Shown here: positions 26,967-37,244 of the stretch, piece after piece
Numbering within the stretch: position 1 is the stretch's first letter
Layout: every line of letters starts with the position of its first letter
Assembly: GCA_003999685.1 (NCBI GenBank)
Contig: CP021224.1
Location: forward strand, 930,001 to 994,000
DNA from: Taiwanofungus camphoratus
Taxonomy: Eukaryota; Basidiomycota; Agaricomycetes; Polyporales; Taiwanofungaceae
DNA length: 64,000 nucleotides
Direction of reading: 5' to 3'
Translations under genes and position numbers: made by a program
Notes under the pieces: generated by a model
Databases searched by the model: none
What the model was told of the DNA's origin: nothing
The model's input: the letters and a program-made list of their open reading frames with translations, nothing else

Positions 26967-27641
26967 TTCCAAGCTAATCTCAAAGACGGGTCGTGTCGTG
27001 TAGAAATACAAAACGAAAGGAGATCTTGACTCGTGCAGACCCAAATAGTAAAAGCAGAGATGTGGTTTGTCATGAACACCTTATCTAATCTACTTATTAC
27101 CTTTTCTGTTTATATTCTTCCGCGCCCAAATGATAATTCAAGTGTCATGTTCCCGTACTGGTTTCAGGCCCACGATTTTGGTTGTGCTTAGAGTTTTCGT
27201 GTTGCAATCAATCCCTTTTGCTCGGACGAATCCGCGCCCCTACATTTTCTGGGGGACGAGCACCAGTTGGTCAATCTAACCCAACATCATAGTTTCGAGG
27301 CACAAATCTTGGCGGCTTATGTGAAGATTGTAGACCTGAATAGGTTAATCCAGTCCCAGTTTTTCCTTAGTTGTCTGACTGACATTCAAGGCTATTGAAA
27401 GGATTTGAACTCTGGCGTATCACATTCATTCAGGTAAACCATTCTGATAATTGAATACGGTGATCCCTACCAAGTTAATCACGGGTGTTGTGATTGATGA
27501 CGGTGAACTTAGCACGAAAGGCAGTGCTTCACAGGTTTCTCGGCACTGCGTCCGAAGCTGTACTATTAGTATTCTCTTATAGTCCCCACTTCCGACTGAC
27601 CCTGTGCGCTCGTGTCCCTCTTCGCTCTCCTGTTCATTGCA
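26967..27641. other. intergenic, nothing recognised
   Basis: The region between the NBP35 start and the first decayed tandem copy. Weak open frames only; no structured RNA, repeat or protein signature is apparent. Confidence 0.45.
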
Positions 27642-28856
27642 ATGGAAACGGCATGGGATGTCTATGCAGAACAGCTGTTCCCTCTTGGCTAGGTCATCCC
27701 CTTTGGGACCCTGAACCGATAGGAGATGAGGGTGATGTGGAAATTGGTGATGTTGGCCTCATATAGGAAGGTCGTTTCCGCCGCCTTTTCAATGTCGCGA
27801 AGAGTGCAGTAGAAGGCATCGATGGACTGCACGGAGTTCCCAACCCATTCGAACAGTTGCGATTCAATCCTCACCTCTTCGTCTCTAAGGCTCGTGCACT
27901 GAATGCCGGCAAATTGCACAACAAGAATGTCACCTCTCTGGAGGTCGAAGCCAACGCCGAAGCTGTGGTACCTAAGTACGTAGCTCCACTTTTCCCACAT
28001 TTCGGTCTTCATCTAACCGTTTTTCCTCTCCAGCATAACCGCAACGACCGCTGTTGGAGGAAGCACGCACTTGAAGTTCACAGAGAACCAAGCTGCTGTG
28101 CTAGTCACGAAAGACATAGCACATTCAGCGCAAATATCATCAAGTCGTGGTATGAGACAATGCATGCTGTCCAACCACAAACACTGGTACCACTTTGCGA
28201 CGAAAGTGTTTGGGCTTGACCCGGAGGAAGTCAAGCTAGAGGACATCATTTTCGTTAGTGGGTGGGTGAAGACTGCAGACTGGGCTGTGGCTGCCTCCAT
28301 GTGTGGAGGACGGGACATCACAATTGCGTTCAATGGGAGATTTGGCTCTGCGGCCAAATTCTCTGTCTCTCTTTCGGCGTCCAGAGAAGTTGCAATGAAG
28401 TGGAGGCAACAGTCAGCGTCGTCTCGAGAGACGCAACCTCGACCTGAACAAATACTTGTTCTTGCATTACTACAAAGTTGAAGAGGCGGTTACTTTTGAT
28501 TCCTAGAGTAGTCAAGGGTGCAGCAGAGCCACAGGACCCTTCATCTGCTTCCGATAGGGATTGCACAGGTGGTACCACTGGCATTGGCAGCAACGATGCT
28601 CTTTCCGAGGACGAAGGAGTCGTAGAAAGGATACCAACTATTCCAGATGTCTGTTTCCATTTGATTTTTTCTGAAACTCTGTACTAATCAGCTTCTGCAG
28701 CCATACGACCCAGTCAGGTACATCCTGGATTATGTATTGGAGGTAAATATGTTGTTATAATGTTCGCGGAAAGCTAACATACTGAATCAATGTTATAGAA
28801 TTAACTGCACAGGTTGCTATTGCCAGCAGTGCAGATTTCACCTTTCTCTGCAAAGT
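27642..28856 (+). pseudogene. decayed copy 1 of an uncharacterised agaricomycete family
   Basis: From ATG 27642 the text reads METAWDVYAEQLFPLG, then after a frame break GHPLWDPEPIGDEGDVEIG, DVGLI, a TAG stop, and EGRFRRLFNVAKS. Later exons read HWYHFATKVFGLDPEEVKLE, IIFVSGWVKTADWAVAAS, YLFLHYYKVKRRLLLIPRV, PYDPVRYILDYVLE and VAIASSADFTFLCK. I recall this order of blocks from uncharacterised agaricomycete proteins; no function is known to me. Breaks: about one missing base near 27690 (a Tyr codon before GHPLW), TAG 27764-27766 where a basic residue is expected, and one extra base near 28480 before KRRLL. Protein constraint is still visible, so decay looks recent. A sequencing error cannot be excluded for any single break, but three make an intact gene unlikely. 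Confidence 0.6.
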
Positions 28857-29009
28857 ATGTATTTCACGACACTTCTGTTCTATTGCGTTCTCATGTGACA
28901 ACATTAGCAGATTCCTAGCAACATAATAGGTTCTTTGGAAACGTCTAACGTGAGTATTAGAGTCGATTCGGAAGGGGGTGAGTTTTTTCGTCTTTGTGGA
29001 TGAGAAACT

Positions 29010-30002
29010 ATGGCAAATTCTACTTTAACAGTTGGTGTTATTTCATCCCTAGATGATTCCTCGGATAAGCTGGTTAAACCTATTGAGCGAACACAAGACA
29101 AAAAAACAAGGGATATCGGGGAACGAGTCGTTACACGTGCTCTGAACTCCCTCTCGCTGGCAGCCGGCGCTCTGCTCAGGCGTAGCCACCTTTCGAACCC
29201 GTATCATGCTCGAGACCCATCAGTCATCTACGCTGATGAATTAGGGCACCTTAATTATGGTCTACCTTTGTGGGAGCCTAACGCATGCCTGGTTGGCGTC
29301 GGTTGGCTCCACAAGGGTTCCTTTGTCCGCCTCTTCAATGCTATTCGACCCGACACTGACCCGGTGGAATGGTGTCCCCGATGGCTCCGAACAATTCAAA
29401 GTAAACGAGTCTATGCTTATTCGTCGAGACAACATCTTTTTTGGTAACTATCTTTCGAACGGCGTCGAACGGCAGAAATCGTGAGTAGCAGTAATGGTTC
29501 GCCTATTTGTTCATTCCCTTTTAGCCGTGAAGCCCTTGACGAGATGCAGTTCGTGTGTACCAAAAAGCAGGGTGCCCTTCTACTCTTATTTGGCCCAGTC
29601 GACTGGTCAGGGTTATCTCCCAGTCACCGCTTAAAAACCTACCTGCAATGGAATTGGACTAGCTAGCACCAGTTTGCGAGGCGTATACATGGCGGTGGGA
29701 ACAAGGAGGGCGGCCTTATCTTTGTACGAGCGTGCGCGACTACAAACGATTGGGCTATGGCTGCATTTGCCGGACAGGCTCAAGGTTCATGGCTTGTGGT
29801 TCAAAATGCAAACTGGATAAACATAGTGCCCAACTTTTCCCTTCAGACCAAAACAAATGTCGAACCATCGACATGGGTGTACAAATCTGGGCCTGGAAAC
29901 AAGCGATCAGAATTTCCGGACTTCGAGCCTAAAGATCAGTGCATTTTCTTGGACTACTACAAACAAACGAGATTACTGGGGACCCACCGGAGACGCTCTT
30001 GA
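29010..30002 (+). pseudogene. decayed copy 2 of the same family, tandem to copy 1
   Basis: Blocks parallel copy 1: IYADELGHLNYGLPLWEPN, GWLHKGSFVRLFNAIRPDTD, then in another frame WNGVPDGSEQFKVNESMLIR and NIFFGNYLSNGVERQ. Next, after an intron, come EALDEMQFVCTKKQGALLLL, then GGLIFVRACATTNDWAMAAF and DQCIFLDYYKQT. The frame changes near 29360, and a TAG (about 29662-29664) lies upstream of the GGLIFVRA block without an obvious intron to remove it. The C-terminal YILDYVLE-like block seen in copy 1 was not found. The first part (29010-29200) does not match the family as I recall it, so the true 5' limit may lie nearer 29220. The two copies differ enough to be an old duplication. Confidence 0.55.
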
Positions 30003-30478
30003 TCATAGCTCAAAACATGTTCCTCGTTCGTCCTTTGCTGAATTTATGACATAACTGCGGAGACCGACGAGATAGAGTCGCGTTGTGACGTCGCCCGATA
30101 CATTCTCGCTTATTGTATTTCATTGTGACAGTGCGCACCGTGCGTACTGATGGGTACTAACAGACCGTGTGGATCCATTGATATTTACTTGTACTTACAC
30201 CCAGGTTTTCAAATCAGGGCCATGCGACCTGGCCTCAGTAGTTGGATAGCATGACGGAGGCACCGTACTTGACTGAATATGACACGATTGTGGGCTTCCT
30301 TAGTATCACCGCCCAAGAGATGGTACCTTCAAGCCTCACAAGTGGAAAAAAAAAACAGCCTATGAGACCGGCGGCTACGATGATTAGGCGTGACAAGATC
30401 AGCGTCACGTCCGTGTGGCCAACTTGTCCACCGCCATCGCATCGCACAATGAACTAGAGTACTGGAGTAGCATTCGAT
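30003..30478. other. intergenic, TAF10 upstream region
   Basis: A gap of about 475 bases between decayed copy 2 and TAF10. No gene recognised; a short A-run (about 30346-30355) is the only low-complexity feature. Confidence 0.45.
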
Positions 30479-31202
30479 ATGTCAACCCCCTACCAAGACG
30501 CTGTCCAAAACACGGGCTACTACCCGCCAACCCCCGCATCGTCAAGTGTGCGGTCACAGGGCACACAGCTTGACGCTTCGCAGGCTGCCAGTTCCTCCGC
30601 CCAACAACCGCATCAGCCATCGTCACGTCAGGCTGCAGAGGAAGCGCGAAAGGACAGAACCTTGGCAGAATTCTTGCTGATGCTTGACGATTATGAGCCT
30701 CTGGTGCGTCACAGGTGTAATGCTAGCTGTCGGCTGGAGGATGGGGGACCTCTTCGCAGTCCTTACATTTCATCCCTTTCAGATCCCCAATGAAGTCACA
30801 GATTATTACCTGCAGCGGGTAGGATTTGAGTGCGAAGACGTCCGGTTGTGAGTCTTGAGTTATTCAAGTCTAATATGGTTCATAGCACCGAATCTCAATA
30901 TACATTCCTTTTAAAGGAAACGGCTTCTATCCCTTGCTGCCCAGAAATTTGTCTCAGATATTGCTGCAGATGCATATCAACATGCACGCATACGTGCGAG
31001 TACTGCTGGTGGTCGAGCTCGGGCAAACCAACTTTCAGGACCCGCTTCTGCTCGAGTGTGTATTGTTTGTTCTAGCATTGTGACTTCTAGAGCACTTACG
31101 TTTCGACAGGACAAAACAAAGACATCACTGATGATGGAGGACCTCAGTGCAGCCCTTGCAGAATATGGAATCACTTCCCGCAAACCCGACTTCTACATGT
31201 AA
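30479..31202 (+). CDS. TAF10: TAF10, subunit shared by TFIID and SAGA
   Basis: Taf10 is a histone-fold protein found in both TFIID and SAGA, where it pairs with Taf3/Taf8 or Spt7. ATG 30479 begins a Gln/Ser/Pro-rich leader. It is followed by RTLAEFLLMLDDYEPL, an intron, IPNEVTDYYLQRVGFECEDV, an intron, LLSLAAQKFVSDIAADAYQH, ARIRASTAGGRARANQLSG and, after a last intron, KTKTSLMMEDLSAALAEYGI. It ends TSRKPDFYM with the stop at 31200-31202. This is the complete TAF10 domain. Three introns. Length (about 185 residues) is typical. Confidence 0.93.
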
Positions 31203-32060
31203 GGTCGCGGTTGCTGTCGAGGTTCCATGTGCGCTATATTATCGGACGATGTAAGTTTGTATGTTCCGCATTTTCTTGCTATGTTGCCTGCAAGTGTATT
31301 TTATCGCAATGCCATGCATATTTCATACATTGGTATGTGCGTCTACCGTCACCTCCTACCCGCTTAGCTAGGCGTACAATTGTAAAACATTGCTCATGCC
31401 AGATGTTACATGTTCCCGCCTGCTTAGCTGCTGCGAAGCCTTGTGCGTGAGATCCTCTGTACTGGAGCTAATTGAAGGGGTTTCAACTGGCCTTTGCAAT
31501 GTGTATCCCAACCAGCATGTACCGGCTGACAAGAAGTATAGTAATTCAACTTGTATTCACGGATAACCTTCCCGTTAGAAAGCTGTATCTTGCGCTAGGA
31601 CATGGTGGAGGTCCTTAATCTTCAGGGCTCTCCCACACTTGTGCGATGCCTTGTCGATCACTCTCACAAACACTGATTATCACTGACCCTTGCCCACGGA
31701 CGCACAACAGAAAGCGGATGTAGATATCGCGTATTTACATTATGTGATCTTCTCGACCGAGGAAAGGTCGTTGTGCCAGAGCGCTTTCGGCGACAAGAAT
31801 GCGTCATTATCACGTCCGAGCGCCTCGCGTACTTTCTTTTCACTACATCTAGTCTCCGAAACCCACTAACACCTGCTTGATATTCAACTTGCGCGTTTGT
31901 AGCACCAATAACTCGAATAGATAGCAGGACGTATAATGCGGTTGGCCTGGCTAGAAAAATCGAACTCGAGATGAGCAAGTTGTGGCAGATAGGCCTCAAA
32001 AGCTTCGAATTAACCATGGTAGAGAAATCGGAGATCTGATTATTAGAATATTGGAACATA
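31203..32060. other. intergenic, convergent 3' ends
   Basis: About 860 bases between TAF10 and the mitoferrin gene, which converge. The 143-residue minus frame at 31664-32095 overlaps the mitoferrin 3' exon junction and has no family signature. Nothing else seen. Confidence 0.45.
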
Positions 32061-33361
32061 TCAATCGACTCGTATAGCAGCCTCTGCAAAACCAAGGATT
32101 AGTGGTTACTCTCAGATATACTCAGAAAACGCTCACTGAAAAACTCGTACGATAGCCAACATAGTGCATTACTCGGCATAAATGTTAGCACACGCGGTGA
32201 GAGCCCGCGGGTGAAGCCCTTCCAGCCGTCCCTCTGCCATATAATCCGGAACGCATCCATAAGCCCACGACAATGCCGGATCTCTGGATCTTGCGATGTC
32301 CCTCTCGTCTGCAGGATTGTCTTGGCCACGTCCAGCGGCGTGGTTACTGCGCCTGCAACGCCACCGGCCAGGCCGCCCGAGATGATGTGTGTCGCAGGCG
32401 AGTACACGCCCGAGGGGTTCAGCAGCTTCTTGAGCTGCTCGTACGCCGTGAACTGCACTGCAGTGAACGGCACTGTCATCGTGAGCGTCGTGGGGTACGA
32501 CACGTAGAATGCGGTGAGGCCCTCAGTACGGTACACGGTTTGCGCGCAAGTAATGGCGGAGCGGAATTCAGACTGATGTACCTGCATCCGTTGCTTTATC
32601 ACTATAAGCAAGCGTTCTTGGTTGGCGGCATAATCGCTGGAGGTATAGATCAGTGATCTCACCGTCAAAGGGGTTCATGAGTGCATCACTTGCAATGGTC
32701 GCTGCAGCACCGGCAAATGCTACAGGGAGTAATATGTAGATTTCGGCAGCCGGAAAGGAAGACAAAAGACATCTTTGCACGTACATGTCGCCAACCACTG
32801 ATTCCGATTTCCCTGCAAATTCCCTCCTGCAAACTCCTTGACCGCCTCATAGGTCCCGAAATGTACCGCATGTGCGGGACCCGCCCCCATGATCACAGAC
32901 GACACACCTCTCCAAAGTGCTCTCATACCCTCTGTCGATGATATTCGGGTAAAGGCATTCCCGATTCCTGTGTACACTGCTGATGGTGATGTTGCGAATA
33001 CTTGCATTCGCGTCTGAAAAAGAGACAAACAGGATTGATTCCTGCTTCTGAGCGATTGGAAAGCCGACCTACTTTGATGCTATCTACGGGGAACATGACT
33101 GCATGTTCTGTAATTCCAGCCTGAAGGCGCAAAATGTCAAATCTCTCGTCTAAAAACGCAACAAGCCTTGGGAAAATTTGGACTGCATTGTAGATAAAAC
33201 TGCGCGTTCACTTACTAGCGCACCCGCCATCATGCTGACCTGATATCCGATAATGATATGAGCTGTCTCTTCCAACTTGCGATACAAGCCCCCTAGTGAC
33301 TCACGCCTAATCCAGCATTTGAAGGCAGACCCTCGTATTCAATTTCTTCTGCTACTTCCAT
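32061..33361 (-). CDS. MRS4: mitoferrin, mitochondrial iron carrier (MRS3/MRS4)
   Basis: A mitochondrial carrier of the Mrs3/4 (mitoferrin) type that brings iron across the inner membrane. ATG 33361 gives MEVAEEIEYEGLPSNAGLG, an intron, and VSMMAGAL. Then AGITEHAVMFPVDSIKTRMQ (first PX[DE]XX[KR] motif), GPAHAVHFGTYEAVKEFAGG, NPFDVIKQRMQVHQS (second motif, split by an intron), YPTTLTMTVPFTAVQFTAYE, and TTPLDVAKTILQTRG (third motif). The last exon is reached by splicing from SYEFF to KAAIRVD, with TGA at 32061-32063; the unspliced frame would read through to 32099. All three carrier repeats are intact. Five or more introns. The neighbouring NBP35 also works in iron metabolism, though that may be chance. 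Confidence 0.92.
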
Positions 33362-33885
33362 GGTGCTGGGAAGTGTCTGCACCGAATCTGCAGGTTGCTG
33401 TAGAATCGATGGGTTGGAAACGAGGCGTTCAGGGGAGAACGAAGCTCAGGGATGTGCCGGAGCTTAGGCAGAAGGCGGGTTCCGTTTCTGCTCGATGCTC
33501 AGTCCTCGACGCCCAGCACGGCGCTCTGCTGTGACACCTCAATAGTCCAAGGATGGATAAGAAGGTGTTCCAGGGTGAACGACACTGCTGTTATATAGCG
33601 GAGGATCAGAGAAGCTGAAGGGACAGAGTCGCCTTCTGGAAGACAAACGGAGCAAGCGTGGCAAACTCAATTGGCCCTAGTCTGCACTAGTGTACGAACG
33701 CGCCGCTCAGGGCCTGCGGTCATATACAGAAAAGTTATCAAAAGTATATAGCCGTCGCCGCCGGGCGACCGCGGGTCACTCGTTTCATTACCACATGCGC
33801 AGTACAACATCAGTAAGCCAATCAGGTGCGTACAAGCCTCACGTCCCAACCCTCCAGTTCACCCAAAACACATAAAACAAAAATC
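33362..33885. other. intergenic, same-strand gap
   Basis: About 520 bases between the end of XPT1 and the start of mitoferrin, both minus strand. Only short frames; no feature recognised beyond the presumed mitoferrin promoter. Confidence 0.45.
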
Positions 33886-35090
33886 CTACGGCTTGTTCTT
33901 CTGCGCAGCCGCAAGGCGGTCATGCTCCTCGATATCGCTGCAAGGAGGCGATGTACGGCAGGTCCACGGATGGATTGACAAGAGGGGGTCAGTCTAGCAC
34001 CAATCAGGACGTGTGAAGCCTTGCAGCCGCTCACATGGCTTCCCACGGGTAATCCAGCCTATCACAGCCCACGTAAATTCAGCCCTCTGCACGAGGAGGA
34101 CGAGTAATAGGCCACTCACCATACGTCGCCCACCTCAGACCCGACGAAGTATCTACGAGGATCAGAACTTTGCTCGACAAGTATTATCAGATTGTGATAA
34201 CGCAGCACTCACGGGATATCCGGAGGCAGATCCCCAAACTTGGGCTTCAGCTTGTTGTGTACCACGAAGACCGCGAATTTCGTTCGTAATGCCTCACGCT
34301 CAGATTCAGGGAACGCCCCCAGCTCTCGCTCGACATCTTTTTGGAGTTCGGAGACCGCGTAGCTGGGTGGAGGTTAGCGTCACCAGGTACCCGAGATAGG
34401 AGCAACGAATCGCTGTAAAGCTCTTACTGAAGGGTCTTCCGAGAATCATCAACTTCGTCCTAGATAGTTTCCATATGATCGCGAGACGGTTCCAAGATCA
34501 GCGGGTAACAGAGGGCGTTCGGACGCACCACAATCAAAGCTCTTCGCCCCAGAAGGATCTTTCCAGACTCTGGTCCTCTGTAATGTTCGTGGTACAATTG
34601 GGTCGCGCTTAAAGCGGGCAGGCAACGGGCAGGCTAATCTGACACTTACAGCCACTGAGTCCGGATGACCTCGTTACCGATCTGCTCAGCTGTTGTTCCA
34701 GGCAGTGATTCATAAAGGGACAGGCCTATGGCATGTATGGGAATGTTCTTCTTTGTCGTTTTATCTTTGAGAAAGGTACGCTGAGCGGGCCGTGTCAGTT
34801 GCGGCATCAATAAGCAGCTGAACAGACGCACCAAGACGCGGGCAGGAAAGAACCCTCTATATGAGAATGTTAAAATTATGCTGTTAAGAATAGTTGGTCT
34901 GATATATGTACTTGCCCTCCACCTGCATGAGAACAACTCATCGACAAAGGTTGCACGGCGATTTAGAGGACAAAGGCTACTTACCGATTGCTATGAGCAT
35001 ATCCGGCTTGAATTCTGCGATCTTCTTAGCAGAAGCACGAATCAGATTGTGGATATCATTGTAGGTTGACCGGACGTGTTCAGGCTCCAT
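33886..35090 (-). CDS. XPT1: xanthine/hypoxanthine phosphoribosyltransferase
   Basis: A purine salvage enzyme that joins xanthine, hypoxanthine or guanine to PRPP. ATG 35090 gives MEPEHVRSTYNDIHNLIRAS, KKIAEFKPDMLIAIG. A 7-base exon (34916-34922) completes IGGGGFFPARVL. Then TFLKDKTTKKNIPIHAIGLS, YESLPGTTAEQIGNEVIRTQ, IVDEVDDSRKTLQ (the PRPP-binding loop region), YAVSELQKDVERELGAFPES and FAVFVVHNKLKPKFGDLPPD. The last exon ends DIEEHDRLAAQKNKP, TAG 33886-33888. The intron 34857-34915 starts with GC rather than GT. Length (about 230 residues) is normal. The XPT1 and HPT1 branches are close, so the exact base preference is inferred. Confidence 0.88.
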
Positions 35091-35398
35091 GTTGTTTGAA
35101 GGAAAGAGGCTGTGGTCTTAGATTTTTCAGGCTGTAATTTTGAGTGGCCAGTGCTGTGTAAAGTTAGAATGGCCTTTGTGCACTTATCAAAATTGCTATT
35201 CGTTATCGACATCGGCTAGATCAATTATTTTGATCTTCGCTGATCGCTGCATCCGGTAAACTATACGGATTATAACTTTTGACTCGGGGGCTCTATTCCC
35301 TATACAAAAATAACGACTGGAGACGGTTGAAGATAGGAAGGAATCTTCAAAATTACTATCTTATCTCCCAGGTCACATCGACACCCAACCAACCGGGC
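35091..35398. promoter_or_regulatory. shared XPT1 / RPC53 divergent promoter region
   Basis: A 308-base gap between opposed start codons. AT-rich in the middle (35140-35280). It must carry both promoters; no specific element was identified. Confidence 0.5.
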
Positions 35399-37027
35399 AT
35401 GGCTGATTCGTCTGGAAATGCCGCCTCATCTGGATCGACACCCAAGGCCATTGCGAGTCTAGCGAAGAAACAAGGTGACGTGACAAGGCTAGGGACACAG
35501 AAGCTCAAGTTTGTGCCTACGCTGCCAGCAAGACGCAAGAAGGAGTGAGTACGTCGTCGCGCTGCATCCTGTCGGTCGGCCGGACTGAATTGTCCCCGTT
35601 ACCCAGGGATGTGAAAAAGGTGCGACCTCAGCGGGGTTCCTATCGTACTGCGCAACGCTGATACTTATATGTGAAGGAAGAACCTGCTGCATCTGTCGCT
35701 CCTCCCGCAGAGCGAGGAAGAGGCCGTGGTTATGACCGGGGTCGAGGACGCGGTCGCGGTCGCGGTGGGGAAGGTAGAGGTGCCGCACCGCGTCCTCCAC
35801 CGGTCGAAATGACCGCCAGTGGCCCCTTCGCCATGGGTCCCGCATTGGCTGGCACGTCGGCTCGCCGAACAGCTCCCCGATCGAATTTTGCACCCATCGT
35901 CCCGCAAGGTTCAGGCACGAGGTTGGGCGCGGGACTCACTCAGACGACAGCGCCGTCCCTGAAAAGAGAACAGGGGCCGGAGCGGGGTGTCCAGGTGGAT
36001 GAGGATGTCGAAGCATATTCAGATCCAGACGAGGGCGTGGAGATTGTTGATATGGACCATATTCGTCAAATGGATTGGATGGCACCGGAGAGCCTGGGCA
36101 AGGAGAAGGCAGCACAGAAGAAAAAGAAGCCACCTAGAATCAAGAAGGAAGATCCAGATAAACATGAGGACCGGAAAGGAAAGGGTGCGTCTCACTGCCT
36201 ACGGCTATGCAAGGCGTATATCAGCTGATATGGTGTTCTAGGTGTAGCAAGGGCTGAGAGTATGGAAGTCGATGAGGAGGCAGAAGACGAACAAAAAGTA
36301 AATCTAGCTAATGCCGTAGATCTTAGCGAAAGCGAGGAAGAAGAAGAACTCGAAGATATAATAGATGATTTCGCCTTAGCTAACGACATGGAAGAGGTAT
36401 GTGCTGTGAAGCATCCAGAACCCCGGAATTCTCAATGCATTCTCATCAATCTAGGATACAAATATCCGACAAGAACGCCTCTACTTCTTTCAATTCCCAA
36501 GCCCATTCCCAACCTTCGTGTCAAATACTCCACCACCTCCAGATCCTGCTCCCGCTGAAGAAAAAAGGGAGGAGGAGAGTGGCAAAAGGGTCACGTTTGC
36601 ACAAGATACGAAACCTCCTGCACCCGGCCCATCAAATACACCTAATACAACTACCCCGCAGGTGAAAGCTGAGAAAGAACAAGCTAAAATAGATGGTATC
36701 ATCGGCCAGCTAGAAATTTATCAAAGCGGAGCCGTCAAGATGCGCTTGGGTAACGGCATAGTGATGGATGTACGTGTATGGTCTCCGTATCGTTAGGATG
36801 TCCACTAACCGCCGAGTCCGCAGGTCACGGCTGCGACACAACCGTCGTTTCTTCAGCAAGCTGTGTATGCTGATTCGACCAATAAACGCCTGTGTGTCCT
36901 AGGAGAAGTGAACAGACGCTTCATCGTCTCCCCTGACGTCGAAGCATTACTGACAAGTATGGAGTTATCTGAGCAACCTGCAGCACTCGAATTGGGCGAA
37001 GGCCTGATCGCAATGGACACGATCTGA
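35399..37027 (+). CDS. RPC53: RNA polymerase III subunit RPC53 (RPC4)
   Basis: Rpc53 forms the TFIIF-like Rpc53-Rpc37 subcomplex used in Pol III initiation, termination and reinitiation. ATG 35399 begins a Ser/Ala-rich exon ending GTQKLKFVPTLPARRKKE. Then an Arg/Gly-rich stretch (RGRGRGYDRGRGRGRGRGG), IVDMDHIRQMDWMAPESLG, and an acidic segment. The conserved C-terminal domain follows: QERLYFFQFPSPFPTF, then IDGIIGQLEIYQSGAVKMRL, NGIVMDVTAATQPSFLQQAV, and LCVLGEVNRRFIVSPDVEAL. The stop is at 37025-37027. About five introns. The order (basic RGG tract, acid tract, C-terminal barrel) is typical of fungal Rpc53. Confidence 0.92.
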
Positions 37028-37244
37028 CAGTCTCCTCCAGACACGCTGTGGAAAGCGATTGATCTATTTCGGTACTAAACTAGATTATATGCACTCTGTC
37101 CAGTGCTACGTTATGTTGCGATCGGTAACAATTCGTACCTGGCCGCCCTACTATACATGCAAGATCCATATACGTATCAGTGCTACATGGCCGTGGGCTC
37201 TAGACTACAAATAAGAAAGATAAAGAATGTTCCCGGAGCATGTA

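Noticed and set aside
31664-32095. 143-residue minus-strand frame beyond mitoferrin
   Set aside because: It overlaps the short last exon of the mitoferrin gene in another frame and has no family features.
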